DNA of 64,000 nt, taken from assembly GCF_040126305.1 (NCBI RefSeq), contig NZ_CP149512.1:186001-250000 (forward strand), read 5' to 3'. A program made the position numbers and the translations under genes. The notes beneath the pieces are model-generated. The model saw only the letters and a program-made list of their open reading frames with translations. It did not search any database and had not been told where the DNA came from. Below, piece by piece: positions 9,668-18,683 of this stretch. Source of the stretch: Pararhizobium sp. A13 (GTDB lineage: Bacteria > Pseudomonadota > Alphaproteobacteria > Rhizobiales > Rhizobiaceae). How positions within the stretch are numbered: the stretch's first letter is position 1; every line of letters starts with the position of its first letter.

Positions 9668-10597
9668 CTAAAACGCCTTGATCAACGTTCCGACCGTCAC
9701 ATGCGGGAAGCTCTTGCCCCCGAAATTCAAGAGGCCGGTTTGCGAGTATTGCAGCTGCAGGAACTCGTTGCCCAGGGCATCCACGACCGTTTCGATGGCA
9801 AAGACCGAATCGAGGTCGAGCGTGTTTGCATTGGTGGTAATGAACGGGATATTCGCGATGCCGCCGGCCGTGGACGTTATCAGTCGCGTAATCCGCTTGA
9901 GGGTCAGACCCTCTTCCATGACCTGCTGGTTCAAGGTATCCCGTAGCATCTGGTTCGGATCGTCGATCATCGCCTGGGTAATCACCGCGGGAACAGGGCT
10001 CGTGCGGAATTCACTCGCAATGCTGAGGTCGTATTCCGGATAAGGGTTCTTGCTGCCCGGCGCCGGCGGCTGGCCGTCTATGTCGAACGGGACGGTGTTG
10101 GCTGGAGGAATATCCGGCACCTTGTCGAACACGGCATGCTGCACGAAGCCAACGGTACAGAAGGCGTTGCCATGCGGAATCGTGCCGAGCCGCGCGATAC
10201 TTGCGTTAGCCTTGGGGGCGGTGGTTGCCGGAATGTTCAGCCACATGCCGGGTTCGATGTGCAGGGCGCCGCCGTAGATGCCGTCGGTGACGCGATGCAG
10301 ATAGGTGACGCCATAAATGGCGATGTCCTCCTGCACACTACCGCGATTGAAGACCGGCGATCCGATGGTGGTGAACTCGATGGTTTCATGCAACAGGTTG
10401 AGCTGCAGAAAAACGCCGTTCTTGCTGCGGCCGGAATAGTCGGGGCGAGCGATCAGGCTGAAGCCGGAACCCTCCCAGAAACCCGGGAGATCCCTCAGGG
10501 CGCCAAGACGGTCGGCGGTGGCCACTTGCGACGGCACGGCACGCCGCAGGGTGTTTGGGGCCTTGGTGGTGAGCGGGAAAGATTGCATATCGTTCAT
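9668..10597 (-). CDS. Beta-barrel protein of the type often labelled heme-binding-like
   Basis: 309 residues. The ATG at 10597 is chosen over upstream frame because GGAG lies 6 nt before it. A typical motif set runs from residue about 36: LPGFWEGSGF, then IARPDYSG, a long beta-rich segment with ETIEFTTIG, and GALHIEPGMWLNIP near 115. This resembles the stand-alone barrel proteins annotated as heme-binding in proteobacteria and fungi; a nitrobindin/lipocalin-like fold is likely. I see no diagnostic heme ligand and no signal peptide. It is the last gene of the ten-gene minus-strand cluster, 141 bp after the epimerase-like gene. A carrier or accessory role for a small hydrophobic or oxidised product would fit but is inference. 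Confidence 0.6.
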   Translation of the reverse strand: MNDMQSFPLTTKAPNTLRRAVPSQVATADRLGALRDLPGFWEGSGFSLIARPDYSGRSKNGVFLQLNLLHETIEFTTIGSPVFNRGSVQEDIAIYGVTYLHRVTDGIYGGALHIEPGMWLNIPATTAPKANASIARLGTIPHGNAFCTVGFVQHAVFDKVPDIPPANTVPFDIDGQPPAPGSKNPYPEYDLSIASEFRTSPVPAVITQAMIDDPNQMLRDTLNQQVMEEGLTLKRITRLITSTAGGIANIPFITTNANTLDLDSVFAIETVVDALGNEFLQLQYSQTGLLNFGGKSFPHVTVGTLIKAF

Positions 10598-10738
10598 CGT
10601 CTCCAATCCTTTCTGTGGCGATCGCCGGCAGGGTTGCCGGAAGCGCATGCCGTCAAAACGGGTTCAACGATGCGCTCATCTCCTTGTTTTCATGCGTGTC
10701 GTCGTCCCAAAACCGCGGCGCACTTTGCGCGACGTGCC

Positions 10739-11758
10739 TTAGGGGTGTACTGGATGCCGCTCAAGCTGGGCGAATTCCTGCCGCAGGGTTTCCAAACCGT
10801 CGCGAGCAACGTCGTAGGCGCTGCGTTGGTCGGGCACGGGCCGATCCTCCCCGGGAATCCAGAACTTGCTGCGGGTCAGGCGCAGGCCGTTGAGAAAGGG
10901 TGGCACTGCATTGAACACCTCGATCAGGAACGGGCCGTCATAGACCGGCAGGATCGGCCCAAGGAAGGTTTTCCAAGGGATCCAGCTGCCTTTTACCGCG
11001 CCACGATCGGGCGCGGAGATGTGAATGTAGTGTAGACGATCCTGACCGACCGTGGCGCGCAGACTGTCCGCGAAGATCTCAGGACCATTGCTTCCAAGCA
11101 CCACATGGGCGCTGTCGATGGTAAGGCCGGCCTGGGGACTTCGAATGCCCTGCAAGAAGCCGAGCACATCCGACACCATGTTCGGTGCCGGTGTTTCCCA
11201 ATGATCCACCGGCTCGATCGCCAGCTTGACGGCCTTCTTCTCCGCATAGTCGGCCAGCTCCTCAATGATGGGGCGTGCGAGTTCGTAGCGGGGTCGGAGC
11301 CAGTCCTGCAGCGCATCGCTCCACAGCGGCGTGCCCGAATCCAGGGATGGAAAGACCCCATAGGGAAAGAGGATCGGCCCTGCCATGATCGTTTTGCCAC
11401 CCAGGATGGAGGTGATGTCGACGCGGGACTTCAGATAGGCCAAGGCGCCTTCCCGTTGCTCCCTGTAAAGCGAGGTGGGGTCGAAAGTCCGTGTGGTGCC
11501 GACATTGGTGGTGAACCCCAGGGCCTCGAAACCGGCAGCATCCAGAGCCCTTTTGAAGCGGACATAGCTGTCGATTTCTGCCTTGTGGTCCGCGGTCTGT
11601 TGGGCGGCGATCGGCAGGTCGAAGCCGTCATAGCCCATTTCGCTCAAGGCTCTGATGTGGTCGACCAGGACCCGGGTGTAGGCTTCATCCTTCGGCCTGA
11701 GGTCTGCGGTGAACATGAACAGGCTGAGATAGATGTCTCTTTTCGCGCGCGGGTCCAT
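10739..11758 (-). CDS. Sugar isomerase/epimerase-like TIM-barrel protein
   Basis: 339 residues, xylose-isomerase-like TIM barrel of the D-tagatose 3-epimerase type. The four metal-binding positions of that family are visible: Glu182 (AIEPVDHWE), Asp215 (TIDSAH), His246 (YIHISAPDRG) and Glu280 (FLIEVFNA). It probably acts on a ketose or an oxidised sugar; substrate unknown. The ATG at 11758 is used; an in-frame GTG at 11767 overlaps the stop of the preceding gene, so translational coupling is likely either way. It follows the IolE-like gene with no gap. In oxidative glycoside pathways such barrels act on 3-keto sugars after a dehydrogenase, which would fit the two GMC enzymes upstream. Confidence 0.8.
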   Translation of the reverse strand: MDPRAKRDIYLSLFMFTADLRPKDEAYTRVLVDHIRALSEMGYDGFDLPIAAQQTADHKAEIDSYVRFKRALDAAGFEALGFTTNVGTTRTFDPTSLYREQREGALAYLKSRVDITSILGGKTIMAGPILFPYGVFPSLDSGTPLWSDALQDWLRPRYELARPIIEELADYAEKKAVKLAIEPVDHWETPAPNMVSDVLGFLQGIRSPQAGLTIDSAHVVLGSNGPEIFADSLRATVGQDRLHYIHISAPDRGAVKGSWIPWKTFLGPILPVYDGPFLIEVFNAVPPFLNGLRLTRSKFWIPGEDRPVPDQRSAYDVARDGLETLRQEFAQLERHPVHP

Positions 11759-11760
11759 CG

Positions 11761-12699
11761 CTACCACCCCAACGTCTCGCGCAAGTAGGCGCGGGCCATC
11801 TTGGCATATTGGAGCGGGTTGGCCTTGGCCGGATCCTGTTCGGCCTCGATCACCAGCCAGCCCGCGAAACCGGCTTCGGCGAGCGCTGCAAGGATTTGCG
11901 GGAAGGTCCTGATCGAGCCGTCACCGGGAACCGTGAAGATGCCGGCTTCGATGGCCGCTTCGAAGGAAAGACCATCGGCATGAATCCGGGCGACCACATC
12001 GGCGCGGATGTCCTTCAGGTGGATGTGCTTGACCCGGGAAGCATATTTTTTGGCGACGGTCAGCGGATCCGCGCCAGCGGCGGCAAGATGGCCCGTATCC
12101 AACAGCAGATGGACCAGATCGGCATCGGTCCTCTCCATCAGTCGATCGATGGCCTCGGCGGTCATCACGCCGGTTCCAAGATGCGGATGATAGCAGAGAC
12201 GCCGTCCCTCGGCCCTGGCGATCCTGCCGATCTCGTGCAGGCCGTCCACCAACTGGTCCCACTGCGCGTCGGTCAGCTTCGGGCAGTTTGGAAAGAGCGC
12301 GATCGGCAGCGGGTTTACGGCATCACCAAACTCGGCCACCACGAGGTCGGCCTTCCTGGGATCGTCGCCGCTGCCTTCCATCTCCTTCAGAAAGGCGAGT
12401 TGCTGGCGTACTTTCCGGATCGTCTGCTCCTTCATCGCCCGGATCGTGAAATAAGTGCTGACCCATGGCTCCGAAATGCGCAATCCACGCAGATCGAGTG
12501 CCGCCTTCAGGGTTTTCGGATCGGTCGGATATTTGTGGCCAACGCTGCAACCGACATAGCCGGCGAGCGCCATCTCGCTGATGCACTGTTCGAACGGAAT
12601 GCCGATGTCGATGTTGATGAAATCATCGTTCCACCAGAGCGTCGGCGTGATTCCAAGCCACACCTTTTCCGGGGAAAGCCGAGAGGTCTGAGTGCTCAT
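11761..12699 (-). CDS. IolE-like TIM-barrel protein (inosose dehydratase family)
   Basis: 312 residues. The ATG at 12699 has AGGAGC 8 nt upstream; the longer upstream frame is arginine-rich and not family-like. Family features: TPTLWWNDD near the N-terminus, CYHPHLGTGV, LLLDTGHLAAAG, VKHIHLKD and LVIEAEQDP near the C-terminus, giving the metal-binding His, Asp, His and Glu of the xylose-isomerase-like barrel. Closest named family is myo-inosose-2 dehydratase (IolE, which dehydrates 2-keto-myo-inositol), of similar length. No other inositol genes are nearby, so an alternative keto-sugar substrate is quite possible. It sits 22 bp after a small dehydrogenase subunit and abuts the second barrel gene. 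Confidence 0.75.
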   Translation of the reverse strand: MSTQTSRLSPEKVWLGITPTLWWNDDFINIDIGIPFEQCISEMALAGYVGCSVGHKYPTDPKTLKAALDLRGLRISEPWVSTYFTIRAMKEQTIRKVRQQLAFLKEMEGSGDDPRKADLVVAEFGDAVNPLPIALFPNCPKLTDAQWDQLVDGLHEIGRIARAEGRRLCYHPHLGTGVMTAEAIDRLMERTDADLVHLLLDTGHLAAAGADPLTVAKKYASRVKHIHLKDIRADVVARIHADGLSFEAAIEAGIFTVPGDGSIRTFPQILAALAEAGFAGWLVIEAEQDPAKANPLQYAKMARAYLRETLGW

Positions 12700-12721
12700 C
12701 TTGCTGCTCCTATGTCTGGGG

Positions 12722-13243
12722 TTAAGACTGGGCTTCAATGGCTTGCGCGTTCGCGGGATCGCCCGCAAACGCCGGAATCCGCGGCGGCGATGCCCACGAG
12801 CCGTAGCCCGGGGCTCTTGCACCCGCAGGGTGGGCACCGATTGCCTTCCACATCAGGCCTTCGACGTAAGACGCGGAAGACACGACGAAAGTGACGTCCT
12901 TCGGCGCTGGACCGAAGGCTTCGGTCCAGGCCGTCGGCAGCTCGTACCAGGTGCCGACGTACCAGAGCTTGACGATGTTGCGCGCGATCGGGCCTAGTTT
13001 CTCGCTTCCGAAGATCTCCCGACGGAGACGTGCCTTGCGCTCGGATGGCGGTTCACCTTCCGTCTCCCGCAGTATTTTTTCATAGGCGCCAAGGAGCTCG
13101 TCCAGGAACGCAGTGCCGACGACGGCACCGACCGTCGCAAGATAGGCCTCGGCCTGCCCCGTGCCCCACAGGTCGAAGGTCGTGAACGCGGTAACCTCGG
13201 TGGAGAAGGCGATGAAGTGGTCCATGCGGTCTTCCGGCCTCAT
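12722..13243 (-). CDS. Small subunit of GMC-type dehydrogenase (copy B)
   Basis: 173 residues, of the family (PF12318-like) that forms the small or hitch-hiker subunit of FAD-dependent sorbitol/glucose dehydrogenases. Visible signature: IARNIVKLWYVGTWYELP, then Y...GLMWKAIGAHPAGARAPGYGSWA near the C-terminal half. Characterised homologues usually carry a twin-arginine signal that exports the catalytic partner; none is visible here. The ATG overlaps the stop of the ferritin-like gene (ATGA), arguing for translational coupling. Partner is most likely the GMC protein encoded just upstream of the ferritin-like gene. A proline/alanine-rich tail of about 25 residues follows the conserved part. Confidence 0.75.
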   Translation of the reverse strand: MRPEDRMDHFIAFSTEVTAFTTFDLWGTGQAEAYLATVGAVVGTAFLDELLGAYEKILRETEGEPPSERKARLRREIFGSEKLGPIARNIVKLWYVGTWYELPTAWTEAFGPAPKDVTFVVSSASYVEGLMWKAIGAHPAGARAPGYGSWASPPRIPAFAGDPANAQAIEAQS

Positions 13244-14346
13244 ACCCTTGCCTCCTCTTTCACGGCAGACGGCGCTGTCGCTGCGTCGCCAGCGATCTCA
13301 AACGTCGCCATGGCATGAAGGCCATTGGTGCCGGGCAAAGGATTGCGGATCAGTTCCCCGATCATGTTTCTGAACTCGAACATCCTCGGCACTGCTTCCA
13401 TAAGCAGCTGCGGCTGGCCGTTGTAGGCCTGCGTGAGCTTCTTCAGGAACGCCGCATAGGCCCGGTTGAACGACAATGCCGCGTCATGGAGTTCTGAGCC
13501 GGCTGGAATCTCCACCAGCTTCAGATCGCATTTGATCGGGTAGGCCGCCTGCCAATCGACGGTAAAGGTCGGGCCGGTCGGATTGCCGGGACTGTCGTCG
13601 GGCTGGTAGTAGCGCCCTTTGGAAAGTTCGTCGAAGCGGTAATAGTGCGCGAGCTCTCTCTCATGGTCGTAGATACCGCCGCCTAAGCCTTCGCCCTGCT
13701 CCATCACCAGCCGGATTGCCGCGCGCGCGCTCTCAATATCCAGGACCGGAAAGAGTTCGCCGCCGCCGGAGTAATAATATTCCGAGGTAACCTGACGCGC
13801 CGGATCGCCGGTGAAGATCGTCTTGCCCGCGTCATTGGCTTCTTTTTCAAGAAAATCGAACCCTTCCTCTATGGCGGCGTAGAAGTCCCCGATGCTGTAA
13901 TAGTGAATGTCGCTGGCGCCCGGATATGTTCCAAGCACCGTCACACCGGCCCGGTAGGAGCGCCTGACCAGTTTCTGCGGCCCGGGGGCGAGGCGAGGAC
14001 GCTCTATCTTCTTGAAGATCTCGAGCGTTTCCTTGCTGAACGACGCCAGATGCACCTCGAAATCCGTCTCGCCGTCCGGAAGATAGGCTGGGTAGGACGG
14101 CACGAAGCCGGCAACGGTGAGGTCCGGTGTCCCGCGGATGGCGTTCAGCAGGTTTGCCGCCACAGTCAGATGCAGCATTTCCTCCACAGCGACCACCCGG
14201 ATGACCTGGACAGCGTCCAGATTGGTGCCGGGCTTGATCGAATAAAGCGCAGTCAGATACGGCGGGATCGTTGCGTGTTCCAACTGCATCGCAATGTGGA
14301 GATGTGCTTTCAGGTCATCAATCGTCTTGATCGTGTTGGACGTCAT
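13240..14346 (-). CDS. Ferritin-like protein of the VioB / iminophenylpyruvate dimer synthase domain type
   Basis: 368 residues, matching the ferritin-like fold domain (PF12902) shared with the N-terminal part of VioB. Likely helix-bundle ligands are in order: Glu23 (MQLEHATIPPYL), Glu56-x2-His59 (VAVEEMLHLTVA), a Glu at 160/161 (FYAAIEEGF) and Glu231-x2-His234 (ERELAHYYRF), consistent with a diiron site. VioB couples tryptophan-derived imines in violacein synthesis, but this protein lacks the large additional region of VioB, so that chemistry should not be assumed. It is embedded between a GMC dehydrogenase gene and a small subunit gene, overlapping the latter by 4 bp. An oxidase, peroxide-scavenging or iron-handling role next to the flavoenzymes is an inference. 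Confidence 0.75.
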   Translation of the reverse strand: MTSNTIKTIDDLKAHLHIAMQLEHATIPPYLTALYSIKPGTNLDAVQVIRVVAVEEMLHLTVAANLLNAIRGTPDLTVAGFVPSYPAYLPDGETDFEVHLASFSKETLEIFKKIERPRLAPGPQKLVRRSYRAGVTVLGTYPGASDIHYYSIGDFYAAIEEGFDFLEKEANDAGKTIFTGDPARQVTSEYYYSGGGELFPVLDIESARAAIRLVMEQGEGLGGGIYDHERELAHYYRFDELSKGRYYQPDDSPGNPTGPTFTVDWQAAYPIKCDLKLVEIPAGSELHDAALSFNRAYAAFLKKLTQAYNGQPQLLMEAVPRMFEFRNMIGELIRNPLPGTNGLHAMATFEIAGDAATAPSAVKEEARV

Positions 14347-14389
14347 GGGTTTCTCCGATCGTTGTGTGCGCGAAGCGACAAGCGCCCCA

Positions 14390-16243
14390 TCATTGCAACT
14401 GCTTCAGCATGGCGCGCGTGCTCCGGTAGCAGAGCGCAGCGAGCGTCAGGGTGACATTGGCCGTGCCGATCGAGGGCATGCTGCCGCCGCCGACCAGATA
14501 AAGATTGTCGTGGTCCCAGGAGCGCTGGTCGGTGTCGACAGCGGAACGAGACTTGTCCCGCCCCATGACATGTGTGCCGGCCAGGTGGTTGCCGCCGCGG
14601 ATGGCGTAGCCCTCGCCTTCATAGTTGACATAGCCGTAGTCGCTCGTGTCGTAGCGGGTGTGATCGACCGCACCCAGCCGCGCAAACATGGTCTGTGCAA
14701 ACTCGCGGGCATAGGCTGCGCCGCGCAGCGTGTATTCAGGCACCGTGAACGAGACCACCGGCCGCATGTTGCCGAGCCGGTCGGTGTATTGCGGATCGAC
14801 CGTCACGCGGTTGCTCTCGACCGGCATCACCTCGATCATGAAGGCGAGCAGCAACTGGCGCGAAATTCGGTCGATCAGGCCCCGCCGCAGGTCGCCTCCG
14901 AACTGGTTGTGCTGGTCGACCAGTTCGGTGACGTCGGAATAGGGCGAGCCGACCGCCCAGCCCCAGCCGTCATTGTGGATGTCGACGCTGAATGCCGCCT
15001 GATGCCGCCTGAAGGCCCCGCCGCGCAAATCCACGATGCCGCCGGTACAGCTTGTGCCGCGCATGGTGCCGCAGACCTCCGGCATTAACGCCCAACTCAG
15101 CAGGTAGGCATGGTCCATCAGGTTGCGGCCAACCAGCCCGCTGGTGCTTCGCAGGCCCGAGGCCAGCATCAGCCGAGGCGTCTCGATGGCACCCGCCGCC
15201 AACACGAAGATCTTGCCCCTGACGGTGATCGTTTCGTAGTCGGCCGAGGCCGCGTCCCGGTAGACCTTGACCTCGAGCGAGGTGACGCGACCGCTGCCGG
15301 AATCAATCACGACCCGCGAGGCAACCGCCTGGGCGAGAAGCTCCACCCTGCCGCTCTGGAACGCCTTTGCGAGGGTTTTGCCGGAATGGTAGCGCGCCTG
15401 CACCGGACAGATCGGAACGCAGTTGGTGTTGCCCTGGCAGCGTCCGCCCTCCTCGACCTCATGGGTGTTCACGGCGCCGACCGGCACATAGCCCCTGCCC
15501 CCGTCATAGGCGGGATTGGGGATGCCGTTGCGTCCCTGCGGATAGGGCCGGACCTTGATTGGATAGGTGTGCCCGTAGAGCTCGACATCGGTTCCGTCGA
15601 TGCCTTTGGCCACCATCTGGTCCAGGTAGGACAACGGCAGGCCCCGCATGGGAAACACGTAATCCTTGGGAAAGGTCACATCGAGATAGCTTTGATCCGC
15701 GACATCGGCCGATACGCCGATCTCGCGCTCCGCGACCTGGTAGTCAGCCTCGATGTCATCGTAGTCCAGGGGCCAGTCGACGCCCTGACCGAACAGCGAT
15801 TGCGCCTTGAAATCTTCCTGCAGCATTCGGGGGGTCTTGGCTTCCCAGTGCATCGTAGTGCCGCCGAATACACGCGTATAGGTTGTGTCTGTCACGTAGG
15901 GGCCCGATTGCACCATATAGGTCGAGGCATCGGTCTCGCCCGGCTGAAGCTTGCGCAGTTCCGGACTGCGGGGCATCGGCGCATTGAGATTGACCGGATA
16001 GGGCGATTGGTTGTCCTTGCTCGCCGCAGCATAGAAGTTGGTGACGTATTCATCGTAGCCGCTAAGCGTCCGGTCGGTTCCGGAACCCGCTTCAAGAACG
16101 AGGACGCGCTTGCCCGCCTTGCTGAGCTCATGGGCGACGATCGCACCCGATATGCCCGAGCCGACAACGATCGCATCATAGTCGCTATCTGCCGCAACGG
16201 CCCCTATGTCCGTCCTTCGTGCGGAATCAATTGGAAACAGCAC
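14390..16243 (-). CDS. GMC-family FAD dehydrogenase with predicted Fe-S cluster motif (copy B)
   Basis: 617 residues. FAD-binding motif GSGISG at 28-33 and the E of VLEAGSG at 51. Cys269, Cys275 and Cys279 form C-x5-C-x3-C in RCQGNTNCVPICP, the pattern that holds a 3Fe-4S cluster in FAD-glucose dehydrogenase and glucoside 3-dehydrogenase-type enzymes. C-terminal catalytic pair: His553 (GGNHLAGTHVMG) and Asn596 (GTANVTLT). It should oxidise a sugar or polyol hydroxyl and pass electrons via the cluster. No Tat or Sec signal is seen. The gene follows copy A with a 201-bp gap and precedes the ferritin-like gene by 43 bp. Substrate unknown; 3-keto-glycoside formation is one hypothesis. Confidence 0.85.
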   Translation of the reverse strand: MLFPIDSARRTDIGAVAADSDYDAIVVGSGISGAIVAHELSKAGKRVLVLEAGSGTDRTLSGYDEYVTNFYAAASKDNQSPYPVNLNAPMPRSPELRKLQPGETDASTYMVQSGPYVTDTTYTRVFGGTTMHWEAKTPRMLQEDFKAQSLFGQGVDWPLDYDDIEADYQVAEREIGVSADVADQSYLDVTFPKDYVFPMRGLPLSYLDQMVAKGIDGTDVELYGHTYPIKVRPYPQGRNGIPNPAYDGGRGYVPVGAVNTHEVEEGGRCQGNTNCVPICPVQARYHSGKTLAKAFQSGRVELLAQAVASRVVIDSGSGRVTSLEVKVYRDAASADYETITVRGKIFVLAAGAIETPRLMLASGLRSTSGLVGRNLMDHAYLLSWALMPEVCGTMRGTSCTGGIVDLRGGAFRRHQAAFSVDIHNDGWGWAVGSPYSDVTELVDQHNQFGGDLRRGLIDRISRQLLLAFMIEVMPVESNRVTVDPQYTDRLGNMRPVVSFTVPEYTLRGAAYAREFAQTMFARLGAVDHTRYDTSDYGYVNYEGEGYAIRGGNHLAGTHVMGRDKSRSAVDTDQRSWDHDNLYLVGGGSMPSIGTANVTLTLAALCYRSTRAMLKQLQ

Positions 16244-16444
16244 AGCGCACCTCCATCACACCGGGTGAAAAATGAGGGCCGGTCCCTCGGTCTCTTTTTT
16301 GGCTGGTTGGCAATCGGCACGATGGATGCATACTGCTTGCTCCCACTTTATGGCGCGGTCGAACGACCGCCCTGTCTGCAATGACATCAATCGAAGGCGA
16401 GCGGCGCGTCGGGCGGCGTTCCGCCACGATCGGGCCGTATGCTG

Positions 16445-18235
16445 TCAGTGTGCGAAGGTCGCGATCAACCGATCCGCCGTCCGCAATGCCAACGCCGACA
16501 GGGTCAGCGTCGGATTGGATGTGCCCAGAGTGGGAAAGCTGCCGGAGCCGACCATGAACAGATTCCTGTGCTCCCACGCGCGCTGGTCCGCATCGACGAC
16601 AGATACTCCCGGATCCACACCCATGGCATGCGTGCCGGCGAAATGCCCCATTCCGTGGTAATGGAAGACACGGTCCTGATAGTTGACCGTTGGAAACCAG
16701 CTCCCTTTGTCCGGGTCGGTGCAATCCGTTATGCCGGCCCGGTGAAAGACGGCTTGAGCGACGGTTGCCGCCGCCGCCATTCCGGCAAGTGTGTAGTCAT
16801 CGATCCTGTAATCGATCACGGGGCGCGGGTTGCCCAGGGGATCGCGATAGCGCGGGTCGATGCTGACACTGTTGGCAGGATCCGGAAGCTGTTCGACCGC
16901 CAGAGAAAAGCGGACATGGCGTGACAAGGTCGCCTCGAGCTGCTCGCGCAGTGCCGAGCCATGGAGGCCGCCCGTCATCACGGCTTGAGACACGGCCGTG
17001 TCAGGCGCGCCCGTGCTCGCCCGCCAGCCGTCATTGCCGACGTCAAAGCGGAATGCCGCATGTCTTGAGCGAAAAGCACCGCCCCTCAGTTCCTCGATGC
17101 CGGCCGTCGACTGAGGACCCCGATAGGCGCCGATTGGAAAGGGCGCCAGCCCCCAGGCGTAGAGCGTCGGATGGTCCATGAGGGTCTTGCCGACCTGGCC
17201 GCGCGGCCCACCGAGCCCCGAGGCCAGCATGAGCTTGGCGTTTTCCACGGCGTGCGCCGCCAGAACATAAATGCGGGCCTTTGCGACATGCGTCGTGGAA
17301 TTGGGCGAGTTCGGATCGTCGTAGCGTTGATATTCAACCCCCTTCACCTCACCGCTTGCCGGATCAACATGGATTTTCGAGGCGACAGCTTGAGCAAGAA
17401 CGGTCAGCCGGTTCGGGTCCGCCTGGGCCAAGGTCTTGCCAGCATTGTACTTTGCCTGCACCGGACAGATCGGCGTGCAGGACGTATTGCCCTCGCAGCG
17501 CTCTCCGAGATAGCCGGAACCCAACGCGCCGGCGGTCTGGATATCGACGGCACCGTGGGGTCGATAGGACTTGCGCGGGACCGAATTTCGGGCGGCCGGA
17601 TAGCTGCGGATCTTGAGCCGGAAAGGCTCGTCCTTGAGCCGGACCTCCATGCCGTCGACGGCTGCGGCGAGCACCCGATCCGAGAAGCTGAGTGGCACAC
17701 GCCGCATTGGGTAATCATACCCCTCAGAGAAGGTCAGCCCGAGATAGTGTTGTTCGGTGACGTCCGCGGAAACGCCGATCTCGTGCTCCGCCTGCTCGTA
17801 GTAGGGGGCGAGCGTTGCATAATCGAGCGGCCAGTCCCGGCCGACGCCATGTAGCGATCTCATACGGAAATCCTCCGGCAGCATGCGCAGCGACACGCCA
17901 AGCCAGTGCAGGGTTGACCCGCCCCGCAGCCGCGTATAGCTGCTGCCATAGAGATTGGGGCCGCGCTGAACGAAATAGCCGTTGTTCAACCGCAAGTCGG
18001 CGGTGTCAGGCTGCGGGGCGGCGACCGCCGGCGGCCATGGAGATTCCGGCCCTTTGCTGTTGGCGGCGTAGAAATGCTCCAGATGCTCCGTGTAACCCTT
18101 GAAGCTACGCGTCGTGTCGGATCCAGCCTCAAGCAGCAGCACGCGCATGTTGGCTTTCGTCAGGCGTTTTGCAATCAGGGCACCGGCAACGCCGGCACCG
18201 ACGATCACCGCATCAAAGGACGTCTCGCTCGCCAT
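16445..18235 (-). CDS. GMC-family FAD dehydrogenase with predicted Fe-S cluster motif (copy A)
   Basis: 596 residues. The ATG at 18235, preceded by a purine-rich GGGGGGAGGGGGC, overlaps the end of its small-subunit gene by 23 bp; the longer frame upstream is not family-like. GAGVAG at 13-18 binds FAD. Cys247, Cys253 and Cys257 form C-x5-C-x3-C (RCEGNTSCTPICP). Catalytic His531 (GHFAGTHAMG) and Asn574 (GTSNPTLT) are 43 residues apart, the same spacing as in copy B. The two copies are clearly paralogous along their whole length but differ enough to suggest different substrates or partners. No export signal. Belongs to the gluconate/sorbitol/glucose-type dehydrogenase branch of GMC rather than choline dehydrogenase. 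Confidence 0.85.
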   Translation of the reverse strand: MASETSFDAVIVGAGVAGALIAKRLTKANMRVLLLEAGSDTTRSFKGYTEHLEHFYAANSKGPESPWPPAVAAPQPDTADLRLNNGYFVQRGPNLYGSSYTRLRGGSTLHWLGVSLRMLPEDFRMRSLHGVGRDWPLDYATLAPYYEQAEHEIGVSADVTEQHYLGLTFSEGYDYPMRRVPLSFSDRVLAAAVDGMEVRLKDEPFRLKIRSYPAARNSVPRKSYRPHGAVDIQTAGALGSGYLGERCEGNTSCTPICPVQAKYNAGKTLAQADPNRLTVLAQAVASKIHVDPASGEVKGVEYQRYDDPNSPNSTTHVAKARIYVLAAHAVENAKLMLASGLGGPRGQVGKTLMDHPTLYAWGLAPFPIGAYRGPQSTAGIEELRGGAFRSRHAAFRFDVGNDGWRASTGAPDTAVSQAVMTGGLHGSALREQLEATLSRHVRFSLAVEQLPDPANSVSIDPRYRDPLGNPRPVIDYRIDDYTLAGMAAAATVAQAVFHRAGITDCTDPDKGSWFPTVNYQDRVFHYHGMGHFAGTHAMGVDPGVSVVDADQRAWEHRNLFMVGSGSFPTLGTSNPTLTLSALALRTADRLIATFAH

Positions 18236-18683
18236 GCCCCCTCCCCCCCGGCCCCAGGGCCCATGCGCCGAAACCTTGCTGTTTGGCGCCCGCCGGATGG
18301 GCGCCCGCCGCCACCCATTGCAAGCCGGCCTGATAGGCCGCGCCCGAGACCACGTGGGTCGTGTCAAGTGGTGACTCTCCATACGCCGCCCGCCACGCCG
18401 CAGGCAGTTGAGACCAGGTGCCGCAATACCAAAGAATGATCAGGTTACGAGCGATCGGTCCAAACCGCACATCCTCAAGGATCGCGGCTTCCAGGCGGTC
18501 GCCTTCGTGGTCGACCGGCAATCGCTCAAGGGTATCGAGCAGATCGTCTACGGTAGGGATGGTGACGATCCGGTCCAGCAGGCTCAGATAGTCCTCGGCC
18601 ATACCGCTACCGTGCAGCCGCACGGCGTTGAAGCCGGTCAGCAGAGCCGACAGGGCAACGAAGCGTGCCAAGCGCTCGGTCAT
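18213..18683 (-). CDS. Small subunit of GMC-type dehydrogenase (copy A)
   Basis: 156 residues, paralogue of the copy B subunit. Shares FGPIARNLIILWYCGTW, QLPAAWRAAYG and AAGAHPAGAKQQGFGAWA. Start is the ATG at 18683, which overlaps the stop of the GH15-like gene as ATGA; its own end overlaps the following GMC start by 23 bp, so the three proteins are probably coupled in translation and made in fixed ratio. Family members stabilise and export the catalytic subunit, but the twin-arginine leader normally present is missing. It ends in a glycine/arginine-rich tail. Confidence 0.75.
   Translation of the reverse strand: MTERLARFVALSALLTGFNAVRLHGSGMAEDYLSLLDRIVTIPTVDDLLDTLERLPVDHEGDRLEAAILEDVRFGPIARNLIILWYCGTWSQLPAAWRAAYGESPLDTTHVVSGAAYQAGLQWVAAGAHPAGAKQQGFGAWALGPGGRGHGERDVL

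Noticed and set aside
10136..14454. Several plus-strand frames antisense to the barrel, IolE-like and ferritin-like genes
   Set aside because: Translations are low-complexity antisense products; the minus-strand genes have family motifs and overlapping start-stop pairs.
16227..16724. 165-residue minus-strand frame between the two GMC genes
   Set aside because: Overlaps both neighbours in another frame, has no domain and no RBS; the gap between the genes holds only a small 6-bp hairpin (GCGGTC/GACCGC).
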